From Butyrivibrio sp. (GTDB taxonomy: Bacteria; Bacillota; Clostridia; Lachnospirales; Lachnospiraceae): DNA of 64,000 nt. The stretch covers positions 1 through 64,000 of the forward strand of contig SVFZ01000026.1 of assembly GCA_015056585.1 (NCBI GenBank). The letters are read 5' to 3'. Positions within the stretch are counted from its first letter, which is position 1. Each line of letters starts with the position of its first letter. Of this stretch, positions 56,503 through 64,000 are shown piece after piece. The notes beneath the pieces are model-generated. The model was not told the DNA's origin and did not search any database. It saw only the letters and a program-made list of their open reading frames with translations. The translations under genes and the position numbers were made by a program.

Positions 56503-57639
56503 ATGGCCAAAGCAAAGTATAAATACAATGAACGTATCCAGGGATGGAGTACTCTTGTCTGGGATGGTACCTATACCAAGGCAGGAGAAAAGCATAGGAA
56601 GGCTTTAGTCTCCAAGAAATCCTCGGCAGATCTTGAAAAGCAGGTGGCAGAGTTTAAAGCTCAGCTTAAGAATGGTGGTGCCTTGAACTATTCCGGCATG
56701 ACTTTTCCTCAGTATGCCCAAAAGTGGTTTGAGATCAGCAAGGCTACCTCTGAGATCAATACTCAGAGAATGTACCGGACAACCATTAAATACTTTGACT
56801 GTCTGTATGATGTCAGGATATCTGACATAAGACATTCACACCTGCAGATGGTCATCAATAATAACGCTGATCATCCTAAGACTTGTAAGAACATAGAAAC
56901 CACCTTCAGGCAGATCATACGAAGTGCTGTAAGGGACAAGCTGCTGCCCCGGAATGCTCTTGAAGATATCTGTTCTGACATCACACTTCCTAAGTATGTG
57001 AAACCTTCTAAAAGGCCTCTTGACGAGACTGAGAAAGAAGCTTTCCTGAAGGCAGAGCTCTCACCCATGAAGCAGGCTTTTGTTTCCATGCTGTATGCGT
57101 GCGGCCTTAGGAGAGGAGAAGCCCTGGCTCTGACAAGATTTGATTTTAACTGGGAAAGGAACGAAGTGAGTATAAACAAGGTTATTGTCTTTGACGGGAA
57201 TAATCCGGTGCTCAAGCCTTATCCGAAATCAGAAAGGGGCGTCAGGACCATACCAATACCTGCTGCCATGGTACCAAGAATAAAACCCTATGTGGAATCC
57301 TGCGACGGTTATCTGTTCCATGGTAGGGATTCTGAGATGATGACAGAAACATCCTTCAGAAGAATGTGGGCGTCAATCATTACATCAATGAATATAGCTG
57401 CCGGATATAACCCTCAGGCCAAGAAATTCAAGGGAGAAAAGCCGATAAAGGATCTTACCTGCCACATCTTCAGGCATAACTACTGCACAGAGCTGTGCTA
57501 TAAGGTGCCTCAGATCAGCACTAAAAAGATTGCCCAGCTCCTTGGTGATACCGAGAAGATGGTCCTGGATGTTTACAGTCATATTGTTGACTCAAAAGAG
57601 AACGTTGTGGAAACCATAAATGAAGCTTTGGGGATGTAG
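56503..57639 (+). CDS. int: Tyrosine integrase
   Basis: A 378-residue phage recombinase. The N-terminal ~50 residues bind arm sites (AP2-like), ~55-150 are the SAM-like core-binding domain (YAQKWFEISKATSEINTQRMY), ~170-375 the catalytic domain with Arg in CGLRRGEAL (~204), HIFRHNYC (~321-324) and Tyr in LDVYSHIV (~357). GGAGG lies 9 nt before the start. It is adjacent to attR/tRNA-Arg, its target. Confidence 0.95.
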   Translation: MAKAKYKYNERIQGWSTLVWDGTYTKAGEKHRKALVSKKSSADLEKQVAEFKAQLKNGGALNYSGMTFPQYAQKWFEISKATSEINTQRMYRTTIKYFDCLYDVRISDIRHSHLQMVINNNADHPKTCKNIETTFRQIIRSAVRDKLLPRNALEDICSDITLPKYVKPSKRPLDETEKEAFLKAELSPMKQAFVSMLYACGLRRGEALALTRFDFNWERNEVSINKVIVFDGNNPVLKPYPKSERGVRTIPIPAAMVPRIKPYVESCDGYLFHGRDSEMMTETSFRRMWASIITSMNIAAGYNPQAKKFKGEKPIKDLTCHIFRHNYCTELCYKVPQISTKKIAQLLGDTEKMVLDVYSHIVDSKENVVETINEALGM

Positions 57640-57657
57640 CAAACATACGTTTACTTA

Positions 57658-57730
57658 CATTTTTATTACATTAATGTAAAAATGGACCCAAAATTACCGA
57701 TTTTTTACATTTACTTTTAACTACTTTTAG
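57658..57730. repeat. Right attP arm: integrase arm-type repeats
   Basis: Contains GATTTTTTACATT (57699-57711) and TTTACTTTTAACTACTTTTA (57710-57729), matching the left arm at 19708 and 19770. A CATTTTTA/TAAAAATG dyad (57658-57684) precedes them. Forms the phage arm between int and the core. Confidence 0.6.
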
Positions 57731-57750
57731 TTACTTTAAACTACAACAAA

Positions 57751-57791
57751 AATAAGCGGAGCGCCCATATTTACTAGGTGTTCCGCTTATT
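57751..57791 (-). terminator. Phage-supplied terminator for the tRNA-Arg
   Basis: AATAAGCGGA and TCCGCTTATT form a perfect 10-bp stem with a 21-nt loop followed by TTTTTG on the minus strand, 10 bp beyond the tRNA 3' end. It replaces the original terminator, now at 19579-19613. Confidence 0.8.
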
Positions 57792-57800
57792 CATTGTAAG

Positions 57801-57845
57801 TGTGCGTGACAGGATTCGAACCCACGACCTTCTGGTCCGTAGCCA
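57801..57845. other. attR: 45-bp core within tRNA-Arg
   Basis: Direct repeat of 19616-19660. Identity begins at the discriminator base and ends in the 5' strand of the anticodon stem, so strand exchange at the anticodon loop leaves the tRNA intact. Confidence 0.95.
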
Positions 57846-57874
57846 GACGCTCTATCCAGCTGAGCTACACGCAC
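57801..57874 (-). tRNA. tRNA-Arg (anticodon ACG), prophage attachment gene
   Basis: Complete cloverleaf: acceptor GTGCGTG/CACGCAC, D-arm GCTCAGCTGGATAGAGC, anticodon TCTGG-CTACGGA-CCAGA (ACG), T-arm GGGTTCGAATCC. The 3' 45 bp are the phage-brought copy. Confidence 0.96.
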
Positions 57875-57963
57875 ATATTATATACATTTAAGCAAAATGT
57901 TCTTGCTCAAACGACAAATTATATTATATGCACGCCAAATAGCTTTGTCAACTGTTTTTTATT

Positions 57964-59088
57964 TTATGCCTGATTTCTCTCAGCCTCTTCTGCAGCCTTG
58001 GTCTGGATAACAAGTTTCTCCATATCCGGACGGGCAAACTCAAAGCAGGCCATAATCTTTGGTGAAAATACACCACACTCTCCGTTCTTTATCATCTCAT
58101 AGGCTTTGTCCAGAGGATATGCCTGCTTGTAAACTCTATCACTTACAAGCGCATCATAAACATCGGCTATAGCAGTGATCTGAGCAGCAACCGAATTTTC
58201 TTCACCCTTAAGCCCGTCAGGATAACCTCCGCCATCGTATCTCTCATGGTGATGTCTGACTATATCAAGGCAGATCTCATAGTTTTCTTTATCCTGAAGA
58301 TCTTTTATTCTCTCAATGATCTCGCTTCCTCTGGTGGTATGAGATTTCATAACCTCAAACTCCTCACTGGAAAGTCTTCCGGGTTTTAAGAGAATGTTAT
58401 CCGGAACGGATATCTTGCCAATATCATGCATGGCTGATGCCATGGTAATAACATCAATGAGATGCGGATTAAGTCCAAGCTCCGGGTAATTGTTCATGGC
58501 TGTAAGCGCCAGTATTCGGACGAATCCCTTTATTCTCTTAAGATGATAGCTGGACTCATTACTTCTGAATTCAACGATCGTGGCGATCATGTCCATCACC
58601 CTCTCGTTGTTATTCTTTAATTTTTCTTCCTGCTTCTTTAAATAGACAAACTGCTTTTTAAGAACCCTTGTCTGGTCATCAATCTGATTTTCAAGATGGT
58701 TCTTGTGGTCGTACAGTTCAACTGTCCTCGCCACACGTCTGTCTACAATAACAGGGTCAAAAGGCTTGTGTATAACATCGGCAGCGCCCTTCTGATAGCT
58801 GGTACGTTCAGCGTCTGTGGAGGTATCCGCCGTGATCATAAGGACAGGAATAGTATCATTCAGGTTATCTTTCTGCTGCATTGCCTCCAAAACAGCATAA
58901 CCATCCATCTCAGGCATGATAATATCAAGGAGAATGGCTGCCAGCTCAGATTCATGAGCCTCCATTTCCTTCATGGCCTGAATGCCATTATCCGCTTCTA
59001 TAATATTGTACTTGTCCTTAAAAATCTCGCCTAAAATTCCACGGTTGATCTCATTGTCATCCACTATCAGAATTGACCGGTCTGCCAT
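57964..59088 (-). CDS. Response regulator with HD-GYP phosphodiesterase domain
   Basis: A 374-residue protein. Residues ~1-120 are a receiver domain (SILIVDDNEINRGIL; phospho-acceptor Asp in LLDIIMPEMDG), ~125-170 a coiled-coil linker, ~175-365 an HD-GYP domain with MHDIGKISVPDNIL and HHERYDGGGYPDGL. It probably hydrolyses cyclic di-GMP under two-component control. Start 59088 has GGAGG 6 nt upstream. Confidence 0.9.
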   Translation of the reverse strand: MADRSILIVDDNEINRGILGEIFKDKYNIIEADNGIQAMKEMEAHESELAAILLDIIMPEMDGYAVLEAMQQKDNLNDTIPVLMITADTSTDAERTSYQKGAADVIHKPFDPVIVDRRVARTVELYDHKNHLENQIDDQTRVLKKQFVYLKKQEEKLKNNNERVMDMIATIVEFRSNESSYHLKRIKGFVRILALTAMNNYPELGLNPHLIDVITMASAMHDIGKISVPDNILLKPGRLSSEEFEVMKSHTTRGSEIIERIKDLQDKENYEICLDIVRHHHERYDGGGYPDGLKGEENSVAAQITAIADVYDALVSDRVYKQAYPLDKAYEMIKNGECGVFSPKIMACFEFARPDMEKLVIQTKAAEEAERNQA

Positions 59089-59175
59089 GTAATCCTCCAA
59101 AAAGAGTTCTGCACATCACTCCAATTGCCAGAACAAGGTTCAATCACGGAAATCACAGATTTCCTATTTTGCCTT

Positions 59176-60357
59176 TCATCTTTCCACAATAGCTGCGCAT
59201 CCCATTCCGCCGCCTACGCAAAGGGTAGCAAGTCCCTTGTGGACATCTCTTCTCTGCATCTCATAAAGGAGCGATACAAGAATTCTGTTTCCTGAGCATC
59301 CTACAGGATGTCCAAGTGCAATAGCACCACCATTTACATTGAGCACATCATTGCTGAATCCAAGATCATGCTGAACAGCAACTGACTGTGCTGCAAAAGC
59401 TTCATTAGCCTCGATAAGGTCAAAGTCTCCGATCTGATATCCGGCTTTCTTCATAACCTTCTGAGTAGCAGCTACAGGGCCAATTCCCATGATGCTTGGC
59501 TCAACACCTGCAAGTTCTCCTGCAATCCAGGTTCCGAGAGGCTTAACACCGAGCTCTTTTGCCTTCTCTTCACTCATAACAATGATTGCAGATGCAGCAT
59601 CATTGATTCCTGATGAGTTAGCTGCAGTAACAACGCCGCCGTCCTTCTTGAATGCAGGCTTTAAGTGGGAAATACTCTCAACTGTAACGCCCTTTCTTGG
59701 TCCTTCGTCTGTATCAAAGATAATTGTTTCTTTCTTTTTCTTGATCTCCACAGGAACAATCTCTTCCTTGAACTTACCTTCAGCAATGGCCTTTTCAGCT
59801 TTGTTCTGTGACCAGGCTGCAAATTCATCAAGCTGCTGCCTTGTAAGATGCCACTGCTCAGCGATATTCTCAGCTGTAATTCCCATGTGGTATCCGCCAA
59901 AAGCGTCTGTGAGGGCATCCTTGATCATAGCATCCTGAAGCTCTCCTGAGCCCATTCTATATCCGTAACGTCCCTGCTGCATAAGATAAGGAGCCATAGA
60001 CATGTTCTCCATACCACCTGCAACAATGATGTCAGCATCGCCCATTCCGATAAGCTTAGCTGCAAGGTTTACGCAGTGAAGTCCTGATCCGCAAAGTACG
60101 TTAATAGTAGTAGCCGGAACCTCTACAGGAATTCCCGCATTAATAGCTGACTGTCTTGCAGGGTTCTGTCCAAGTCCTGCCTGAATTACGCAGCCCATGT
60201 ATACTTCATCAACCTGCTCAGGCTTAACCCCTGCTCTCTTTAAAGCTTCTTTGATAACGATTGCGCCAAGTGCCGGAGCCGGTGTTGTGCTGAGAGTTCC
60301 GCCCATTGTTCCGATTGCTGTTCTGCATGCGCCCGCTAATACTACTTTTCTTGCCAT
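59176..60357 (-). CDS. thlA: Acetyl-CoA C-acetyltransferase (thiolase)
   Basis: A 393-residue thiolase condensing two acetyl-CoA to acetoacetyl-CoA, the first step to butyrate. Catalytic Cys is in [12 protein letters not shown] (~88), with [24 protein letters not shown] (His ~348) and CVGGGMGCA (Cys ~378). Start at 60357 (MARKVVLAG) gives the normal length. Monocistronic here: neighbouring butyrate genes are not in the window. Confidence 0.93.
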   Translation of the reverse strand: MARKVVLAGACRTAIGTMGGTLSTTPAPALGAIVIKEALKRAGVKPEQVDEVYMGCVIQAGLGQNPARQSAINAGIPVEVPATTINVLCGSGLHCVNLAAKLIGMGDADIIVAGGMENMSMAPYLMQQGRYGYRMGSGELQDAMIKDALTDAFGGYHMGITAENIAEQWHLTRQQLDEFAAWSQNKAEKAIAEGKFKEEIVPVEIKKKKETIIFDTDEGPRKGVTVESISHLKPAFKKDGGVVTAANSSGINDAASAIIVMSEEKAKELGVKPLGTWIAGELAGVEPSIMGIGPVAATQKVMKKAGYQIGDFDLIEANEAFAAQSVAVQHDLGFSNDVLNVNGGAIALGHPVGCSGNRILVSLLYEMQRRDVHKGLATLCVGGGMGCAAIVER

Positions 60358-60481
60358 AATTTTCTTCATCCTCCAACTATTTCATTATTTCACGGGAAAA
60401 GAATTTCCTGATTTCCCGCAAGCACCATATTCACACATATCATTATTAATTTTATCATTATATTGAATTATTCTCAACGTA

Positions 60482-61222
60482 TCACTGGAGTTTTAAAGGG
60501 AGTTCCAGCCCATGACTCTCCAAAAGATTACCGTCGCTTAGAATTTCCTTTGTATCACCGTCAGCTATTATTCGTCCTTCATCCAAAAGAACTGTCCTCT
60601 CACAGGTATCCATTATAAAATCCAGATCATGTGAAGTTATGAGCTTTAGAGAATTTATCTCATTTAAAATGCCTATCAGGTTCTTCCTGTTTCTGGGATC
60701 CAGCGCTATCGATGGTTCGTCCATAATGATGATGTCAGGCTCCATGGAAAGAATTGTGGCGATTGCCGACAACTTCTTTTCTCCGCCGGAAAGCTTATAG
60801 GTCTGCTTTTTTCGCAGTTCCTCAATGTGTACCTTCGCAAGCGCCTCTGCAACGCGCTTTTCAACCTCTTCTTCAGAAAGTCCGTAGTTTCTTGGGCCAA
60901 ATGCCACATCGTCTTCCACAGTTGATAAAAAGAGCTGTGCATCAGAGTCCTGGAAAACATATCCGATGTGCTCTCTGATGTGATTGAGGTTCTTCTTGTT
61001 GACCTGGTGTCCGGCTACTTTCAGGATCCCGTCATAATCCAGATAAAGGCCTACAAGCAGTTTCATCAGCGTGGACTTTCCTATTCCGTTGGCTCCGATT
61101 ATTCCAATGCTCTCTCCATCATGGGCCACAAGATTGATATCCGCAAGAACCTGCTGCCCCTTCTCGTATGAAAAGCTCAAATGTTCAATTTTTAATAGTT
61201 CGCCATGTATTCCGGTGTGCAT
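60482..61222 (-). CDS. cbiO: ECF-type ABC transporter ATPase (CbiO-like)
   Basis: A 246-residue ATPase: Walker A GANGIGKSTLMKLLVG, Q-loop YVFQDSDAQLF, signature LSGGEKKL and Walker B IIIMDEPSIALDP. Start at ATG 61222 has GGAG 8 nt upstream; the ORF track extends 33 codons to a TTG overlapping cbiQ. It energises the adjacent CbiQ/CbiM metal importer. Confidence 0.9.
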   Translation of the reverse strand: MHTGIHGELLKIEHLSFSYEKGQQVLADINLVAHDGESIGIIGANGIGKSTLMKLLVGLYLDYDGILKVAGHQVNKKNLNHIREHIGYVFQDSDAQLFLSTVEDDVAFGPRNYGLSEEEVEKRVAEALAKVHIEELRKKQTYKLSGGEKKLSAIATILSMEPDIIIMDEPSIALDPRNRKNLIGILNEINSLKLITSHDLDFIMDTCERTVLLDEGRIIADGDTKEILSDGNLLESHGLELPLKLQ

Positions 61223-61317
61223 TCGCCCGCTCCAATCTAATATTTGCAATGTACAGTCTAAGCTATCCACGATAGTTCCATATTCATAAATACTATTATG
61301 CCAAGTGAATCCCTGTA

Positions 61318-62127
61318 TCAAAATGCCATCAATCTGCTGGCAAGTCCCAGCCTGATAAACACAAAAACGAGAATCCAGAATATAGGATATAGCATCTCTA
61401 CAGTTCTGACCTTCCTTCTCGGAACCACAAAATCCCCCCTAAAGCCCCGAAGCAACATGCTTTCGTAAACAATTCCTGCCCTGTCAATGCTTCGCAGCAG
61501 CCATTGTCCAACCAAAGTTCCCCAGGCTTTATAGTGAATACCGTTTTGCGACGGCGCCCTTAGCTTATAGGCGGTTGTTATCCTGTCTGCCTCATTTCCC
61601 ATAAGCCCAAAATATCTGTAAATAAGCATGATAACGATAACCACAACCTTCGGGATATGAAGGAGCCTCAGCGCATAACATATCTCATCTATTGAAGTGG
61701 TAGCTATCAGGATGTATGCAGCAAGCACGCTGTAGAAGCCCTTTAGCATCAGGGTTATCATAGACACCACACCACCGGTTATCTGTATCCCGGTGGAATT
61801 GCCGCCGGCTGCACCAATTGCAAAAATCGGTGTCTTGTCAAAAAAAGGATTGAAGATACCAACAAAGATCACAAGAGGCAGGATAAGTCTCATTCTGTAA
61901 AGACCTTCTTTAAATGACAATTCCCCTGCAATAAATCCAAATACCGGAAATACAGCCATAAGGATCAGTTGTGAAAGAGCGTATTTATGAAACGAAGCCA
62001 CAATTACTATGTAAAAAACGCAAACAAGCAGCTTCCCCATTGGATGAAGTCTGTTCATCCAATGGGAACGCTGCTGCAAATTCTGTAACCTGTCAAGTTC
62101 ACGTAACTGATTTTCAATTGAACTCAT
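61318..62127 (-). CDS. cbiQ: ECF transporter transmembrane protein (CbiQ-like)
   Basis: A 269-residue membrane protein with about five to six helices and the coupling motifs typical of T-components (VIVIMLIYRYFGLMGNEADRI and SIDRAGIVYESMLLRGF, an A-R-G-type region). Order cbiM, cbiQ, cbiO on the minus strand. Confidence 0.88.
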   Translation of the reverse strand: MSSIENQLRELDRLQNLQQRSHWMNRLHPMGKLLVCVFYIVIVASFHKYALSQLILMAVFPVFGFIAGELSFKEGLYRMRLILPLVIFVGIFNPFFDKTPIFAIGAAGGNSTGIQITGGVVSMITLMLKGFYSVLAAYILIATTSIDEICYALRLLHIPKVVVIVIMLIYRYFGLMGNEADRITTAYKLRAPSQNGIHYKAWGTLVGQWLLRSIDRAGIVYESMLLRGFRGDFVVPRRKVRTVEMLYPIFWILVFVFIRLGLASRLMAF

Positions 62128-62204
62128 TATAAATATGCCAGAGCAATCTCCGGTAGCTTATGAACTGTAACATAATCAGCCAAGCAGTTATTTCGCTAAA
62201 GTTC

Positions 62205-63227
62205 CTAAGCCTCGTTTGCCGCCCCTTCCTTCTTCTTAAAGAATTTAAATGCGTAGCTTGCACCAACCATAACGCCTACAACAACGAGAGATCCCACAAT
62301 TCCGGAAAAGCTGGTACCTGCTGCCGACTCGCTGTTCTTAAATGCATAGTCGGGAAGAAGTGATGTAGTCTCCTGAATGCCTGCTGCGGTATCATACGCG
62401 CCGCCATCAGCCTCAAGCTCCGCAGTTCCTGCGACCTGCTCCATGGACCACTCAAGCCCGTCAGGGAATGCAGATGCAAAAAGAGATACGATTCCGCCAC
62501 AGATAGCTGCTGCAGCTGCGATGGCAATAATAGTAGTCTTTAAGCTGAGCTTTCCTTCTTTCTTTACAACAACAGTTTCTGACTCTCCAACGCCCCATAA
62601 CAGCTCAGGTCTTGCTTCATAAACAAATATAAGAACCGCTGCCGTTATAAGACCTTCAACAAATCCAATAGCGAGATGGATTGGCTGCATTGTTGCAAGA
62701 AATACCGAAAACGGAAGCTCAGTAACTCCCGAAAGCAGCGTCTCGATCGTTACCGAAAACGCGCCCAGCTGAAGTGTCAGCACACATCCCAATATTGATG
62801 CCAATGCAATTTTTGCTTTAGTTGCTCCTTTTTTCATAATTGGCTTCCATATCAGAAGCGCCCCGACAAAGCACCCGTAGAAAGCCATATTCCATATATT
62901 ACATCCCAGTGCCAAAAGTCCTCCGTCAGCAAACAGGAGGCACTGAACAAGAAGTACCCCTATCATGGTAAGGAATCCGCCGAACGGTCCAAGAACTGCA
63001 GAGAGCATCATACCTCCGCAAAGATGTCCTGATGAGCCTGTTCCCGGAATAGTAAAGTTCAGCATCTGTGTCGCAAAAACAAATGCTCCCATAACTCCCA
63101 TTACAGGGATCTTTTTAGGATCATCCTCTTTCTTGACCTGATTTACGGATACTCCTGCCGCTGATGCGGATAAAACGTACATTGTTCCGGCTACTGCCGG
63201 TGCCACCAGGGCGTCAGCCATGTGCAT
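62205..63227 (-). CDS. cbiM: Cobalt/nickel ECF substrate-binding protein CbiM with C-terminal PDGLE-type extension
   Basis: A 340-residue S-component. The N-terminus MHMADALVAP keeps the conserved second-residue His that binds metal after Met removal; HLCGGMMLSAVLGPFGG and IGFVEGLITA are core CbiM motifs. Beyond ~225 residues it continues with a membrane helix, FPDGLEWS (the CbiN/PDGLE motif), and a final helix, so the CbiN function is fused. Confidence 0.9.
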   Translation of the reverse strand: MHMADALVAPAVAGTMYVLSASAAGVSVNQVKKEDDPKKIPVMGVMGAFVFATQMLNFTIPGTGSSGHLCGGMMLSAVLGPFGGFLTMIGVLLVQCLLFADGGLLALGCNIWNMAFYGCFVGALLIWKPIMKKGATKAKIALASILGCVLTLQLGAFSVTIETLLSGVTELPFSVFLATMQPIHLAIGFVEGLITAAVLIFVYEARPELLWGVGESETVVVKKEGKLSLKTTIIAIAAAAAICGGIVSLFASAFPDGLEWSMEQVAGTAELEADGGAYDTAAGIQETTSLLPDYAFKNSESAAGTSFSGIVGSLVVVGVMVGASYAFKFFKKKEGAANEA

Positions 63228-63357
63228 GATAAAATTCCCCTTTTTCTAATTTTTATGAGGTAAAAAGAGCTAAGTACTGGGCTCTGATTATCTTCATTGT
63301 CGTGTGTAAGTCTCCCACAACAATTAGAGTATAGGTTCAAGCTATATGGCTCACAAG

Positions 63358-63369
63358 CCCCCTAGGGGG
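63358..63369. promoter_or_regulatory. CCCCCTAGGGGG palindrome upstream of cbiM
   Basis: A 12-bp GC palindrome in the 220-bp gene-free stretch between mtnA and cbiM (63,228-63,447). Followed by TTATTTTT on the plus strand. It could be a metal-regulator operator or a terminator; no riboswitch is recognised here. Confidence 0.35.
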
Positions 63370-63447
63370 TTATTTTTACACATTTTTCGTTACTACATTC
63401 TCGCTTGCATCTTGCTCCGGCAACTGATTCGTCTGCTCTATAAACTA

Positions 63448-64000
63448 TTATCCCTGTTTTTTCTCAAAGAGCTTTCTGATAGCCTCATCATAGGGAGCTC
63501 TAAGAACGCCATACTCCGTAACAATGCCCGAAATAAGTTCATTGTCTGTCACATCGAATGCCGGGTTATATACCTTGACTCCCTCCGGAGCCATGCGCTC
63601 TTTGTACCACATTTCTGTAACTTCCTCAGGTTTTCTCTGCTCAATTTTGATATCGTCACCTGTAGGAGTGTTTATATCGATGGTAGAAGTCGGCGCACAT
63701 ACATAAAAAGGCACGTTGTACCTCCTCGCCACAGTCGCAACAACGCTGGTGCCGATCTTATTTGCCGCATCTCCATTGGCAGCAACTCTGTCGCAGCCCA
63801 CAAATATCGCATTTATCGCTCCACTCTTCATAAGCGAAGCAGACATATTGTCACAAAGAAGTGTTGTGTCTATTCCGGCAGACTGCAGCTCATAAGCTGT
63901 AAGTCTCGCACCTTGCAAAAGAGGTCTTGTCTCATCGCAGTACACCTTTATCTTGTATCCTTTTTCGTGAGCAAGATACATTGGTGATGTAGCAGTTCCG
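63448..64000 (-). CDS. mtnA: S-methyl-5-thioribose-1-phosphate isomerase, C-terminal part
   Basis: The reading frame stays open to the window end, so the start is outside. Seen residues match Mtn[48 protein letters not shown] (catalytic Asp and Cys region) and [17 protein letters not shown]. Converts methylthioribose-1-P to methylthioribulose-1-P in methionine salvage. Confidence 0.92.
   Translation of the reverse strand, partial: GTATSPMYLAHEKGYKIKVYCDETRPLLQGARLTAYELQSAGIDTTLLCDNMSASLMKSGAINAIFVGCDRVAANGDAANKIGTSVVATVARRYNVPFYVCAPTSTIDINTPTGDDIKIEQRKPEEVTEMWYKERMAPEGVKVYNPAFDVTDNELISGIVTEYGVLRAPYDEAIRKLFEKKQG

Larger units (their letters stand above)
19616..57845 (-). mobile_element. Siphovirus-type (HK97-class) prophage in tRNA-Arg, with DGR
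   Basis: The element is bounded by a perfect 45-bp direct repeat (19616-19660 and 57801-57845) that is the 3' part of a tRNA-Arg. It contains integrase, cI/cro, replication, terminase, portal, protease, capsid, tail, baseplate, holin and endolysin genes in the canonical order, nearly all on the minus strand. No broken structural gene is visible, so it may be inducible. Cargo includes a two-target diversity-generating retroelement, HicAB, a type III toxin-antitoxin and a glycosyltransferase. Confidence 0.95.

Noticed and set aside
63228-63447. Cobalamin or NiCo riboswitch upstream of cbiM
   Set aside because: No recognisable conserved core of either class; only a GC palindrome and AT-rich sequence are visible.

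Overview
The window looks like a chromosome segment of an anaerobic, pectin- and xylan-degrading Lachnospiraceae bacterium (Butyrivibrio / Pseudobutyrivibrio-like). This rests on a giant cell-surface pectin esterase/pectate lyase, a GH30 lipoprotein, a thiolase, a CbiMQO metal transporter and moderate G+C. The assignment is by gene content, not by a database search.

Left host region (1-19.6 kb): three tRNAs (Arg-TCT, Gly-TCC, Pro-TGG); a GH30 glycosidase lipoprotein; an overlapping operon of an RNA methyltransferase, a degenerate amidase-fold protein, RdgB and a YfcE-like phosphodiesterase; a 2677-residue wall protein carrying pectin methylesterase and PL9-type pectate lyase domains behind a cre/LacI-like operator; a tocopherol-cyclase-like protein; an unusual ~73 bp tandem repeat; an overlapping pair of a galacturonokinase-like GHMP kinase and a sugar-phosphate nucleotidyltransferase; and a P-loop ATPase.

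Prophage (19,616-57,845, about 38.2 kb): a siphovirus-type element of HK97 class inserted in a tRNA-Arg(ACG) gene, bounded by a perfect 45 bp direct repeat, with the integrase beside the intact tRNA. Read on the minus strand from the right, it has the lysogeny switch (cI on plus, cro), a HUH replication initiator, RNase H-like, PcfK-like (the family that includes AcrIIA9) and PcfJ-like genes, small middle genes and HNH nucleases. HicAB, a late regulator, terminase, portal, protease and capsid, tail genes with a programmed -1 frameshift, a repeat-rich tail fibre and lysis genes follow.

The most remarkable content is a diversity-generating retroelement (DGR) in this prophage: a reverse transcriptase, an Avd-like accessory protein, a 126 bp template repeat (TR) and TWO variable repeats (VR). 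VR1 is at the 3' end of the tail-locus lectin-fold protein. VR2 is 22 kb away at the 3' end of a second lectin-fold protein beside a glycosyltransferase. All 14 TR-VR1 and all 16 TR-VR2 differences fall at template adenines. Each VR is followed 42-46 bp later by a GC-rich hairpin with the same CACT tetraloop. The prophage also carries a type III (ToxIN/AbiQ-like) toxin-antitoxin locus with 36-nt antitoxin RNA repeats, and a 16 bp perfect palindrome present three times.

Right host region (57.9-64 kb): an HD-GYP response regulator, acetyl-CoA acetyltransferase, a cobalt/nickel ECF transporter (CbiM, CbiQ, CbiO) and the 3' part of mtnA, which runs off the window.
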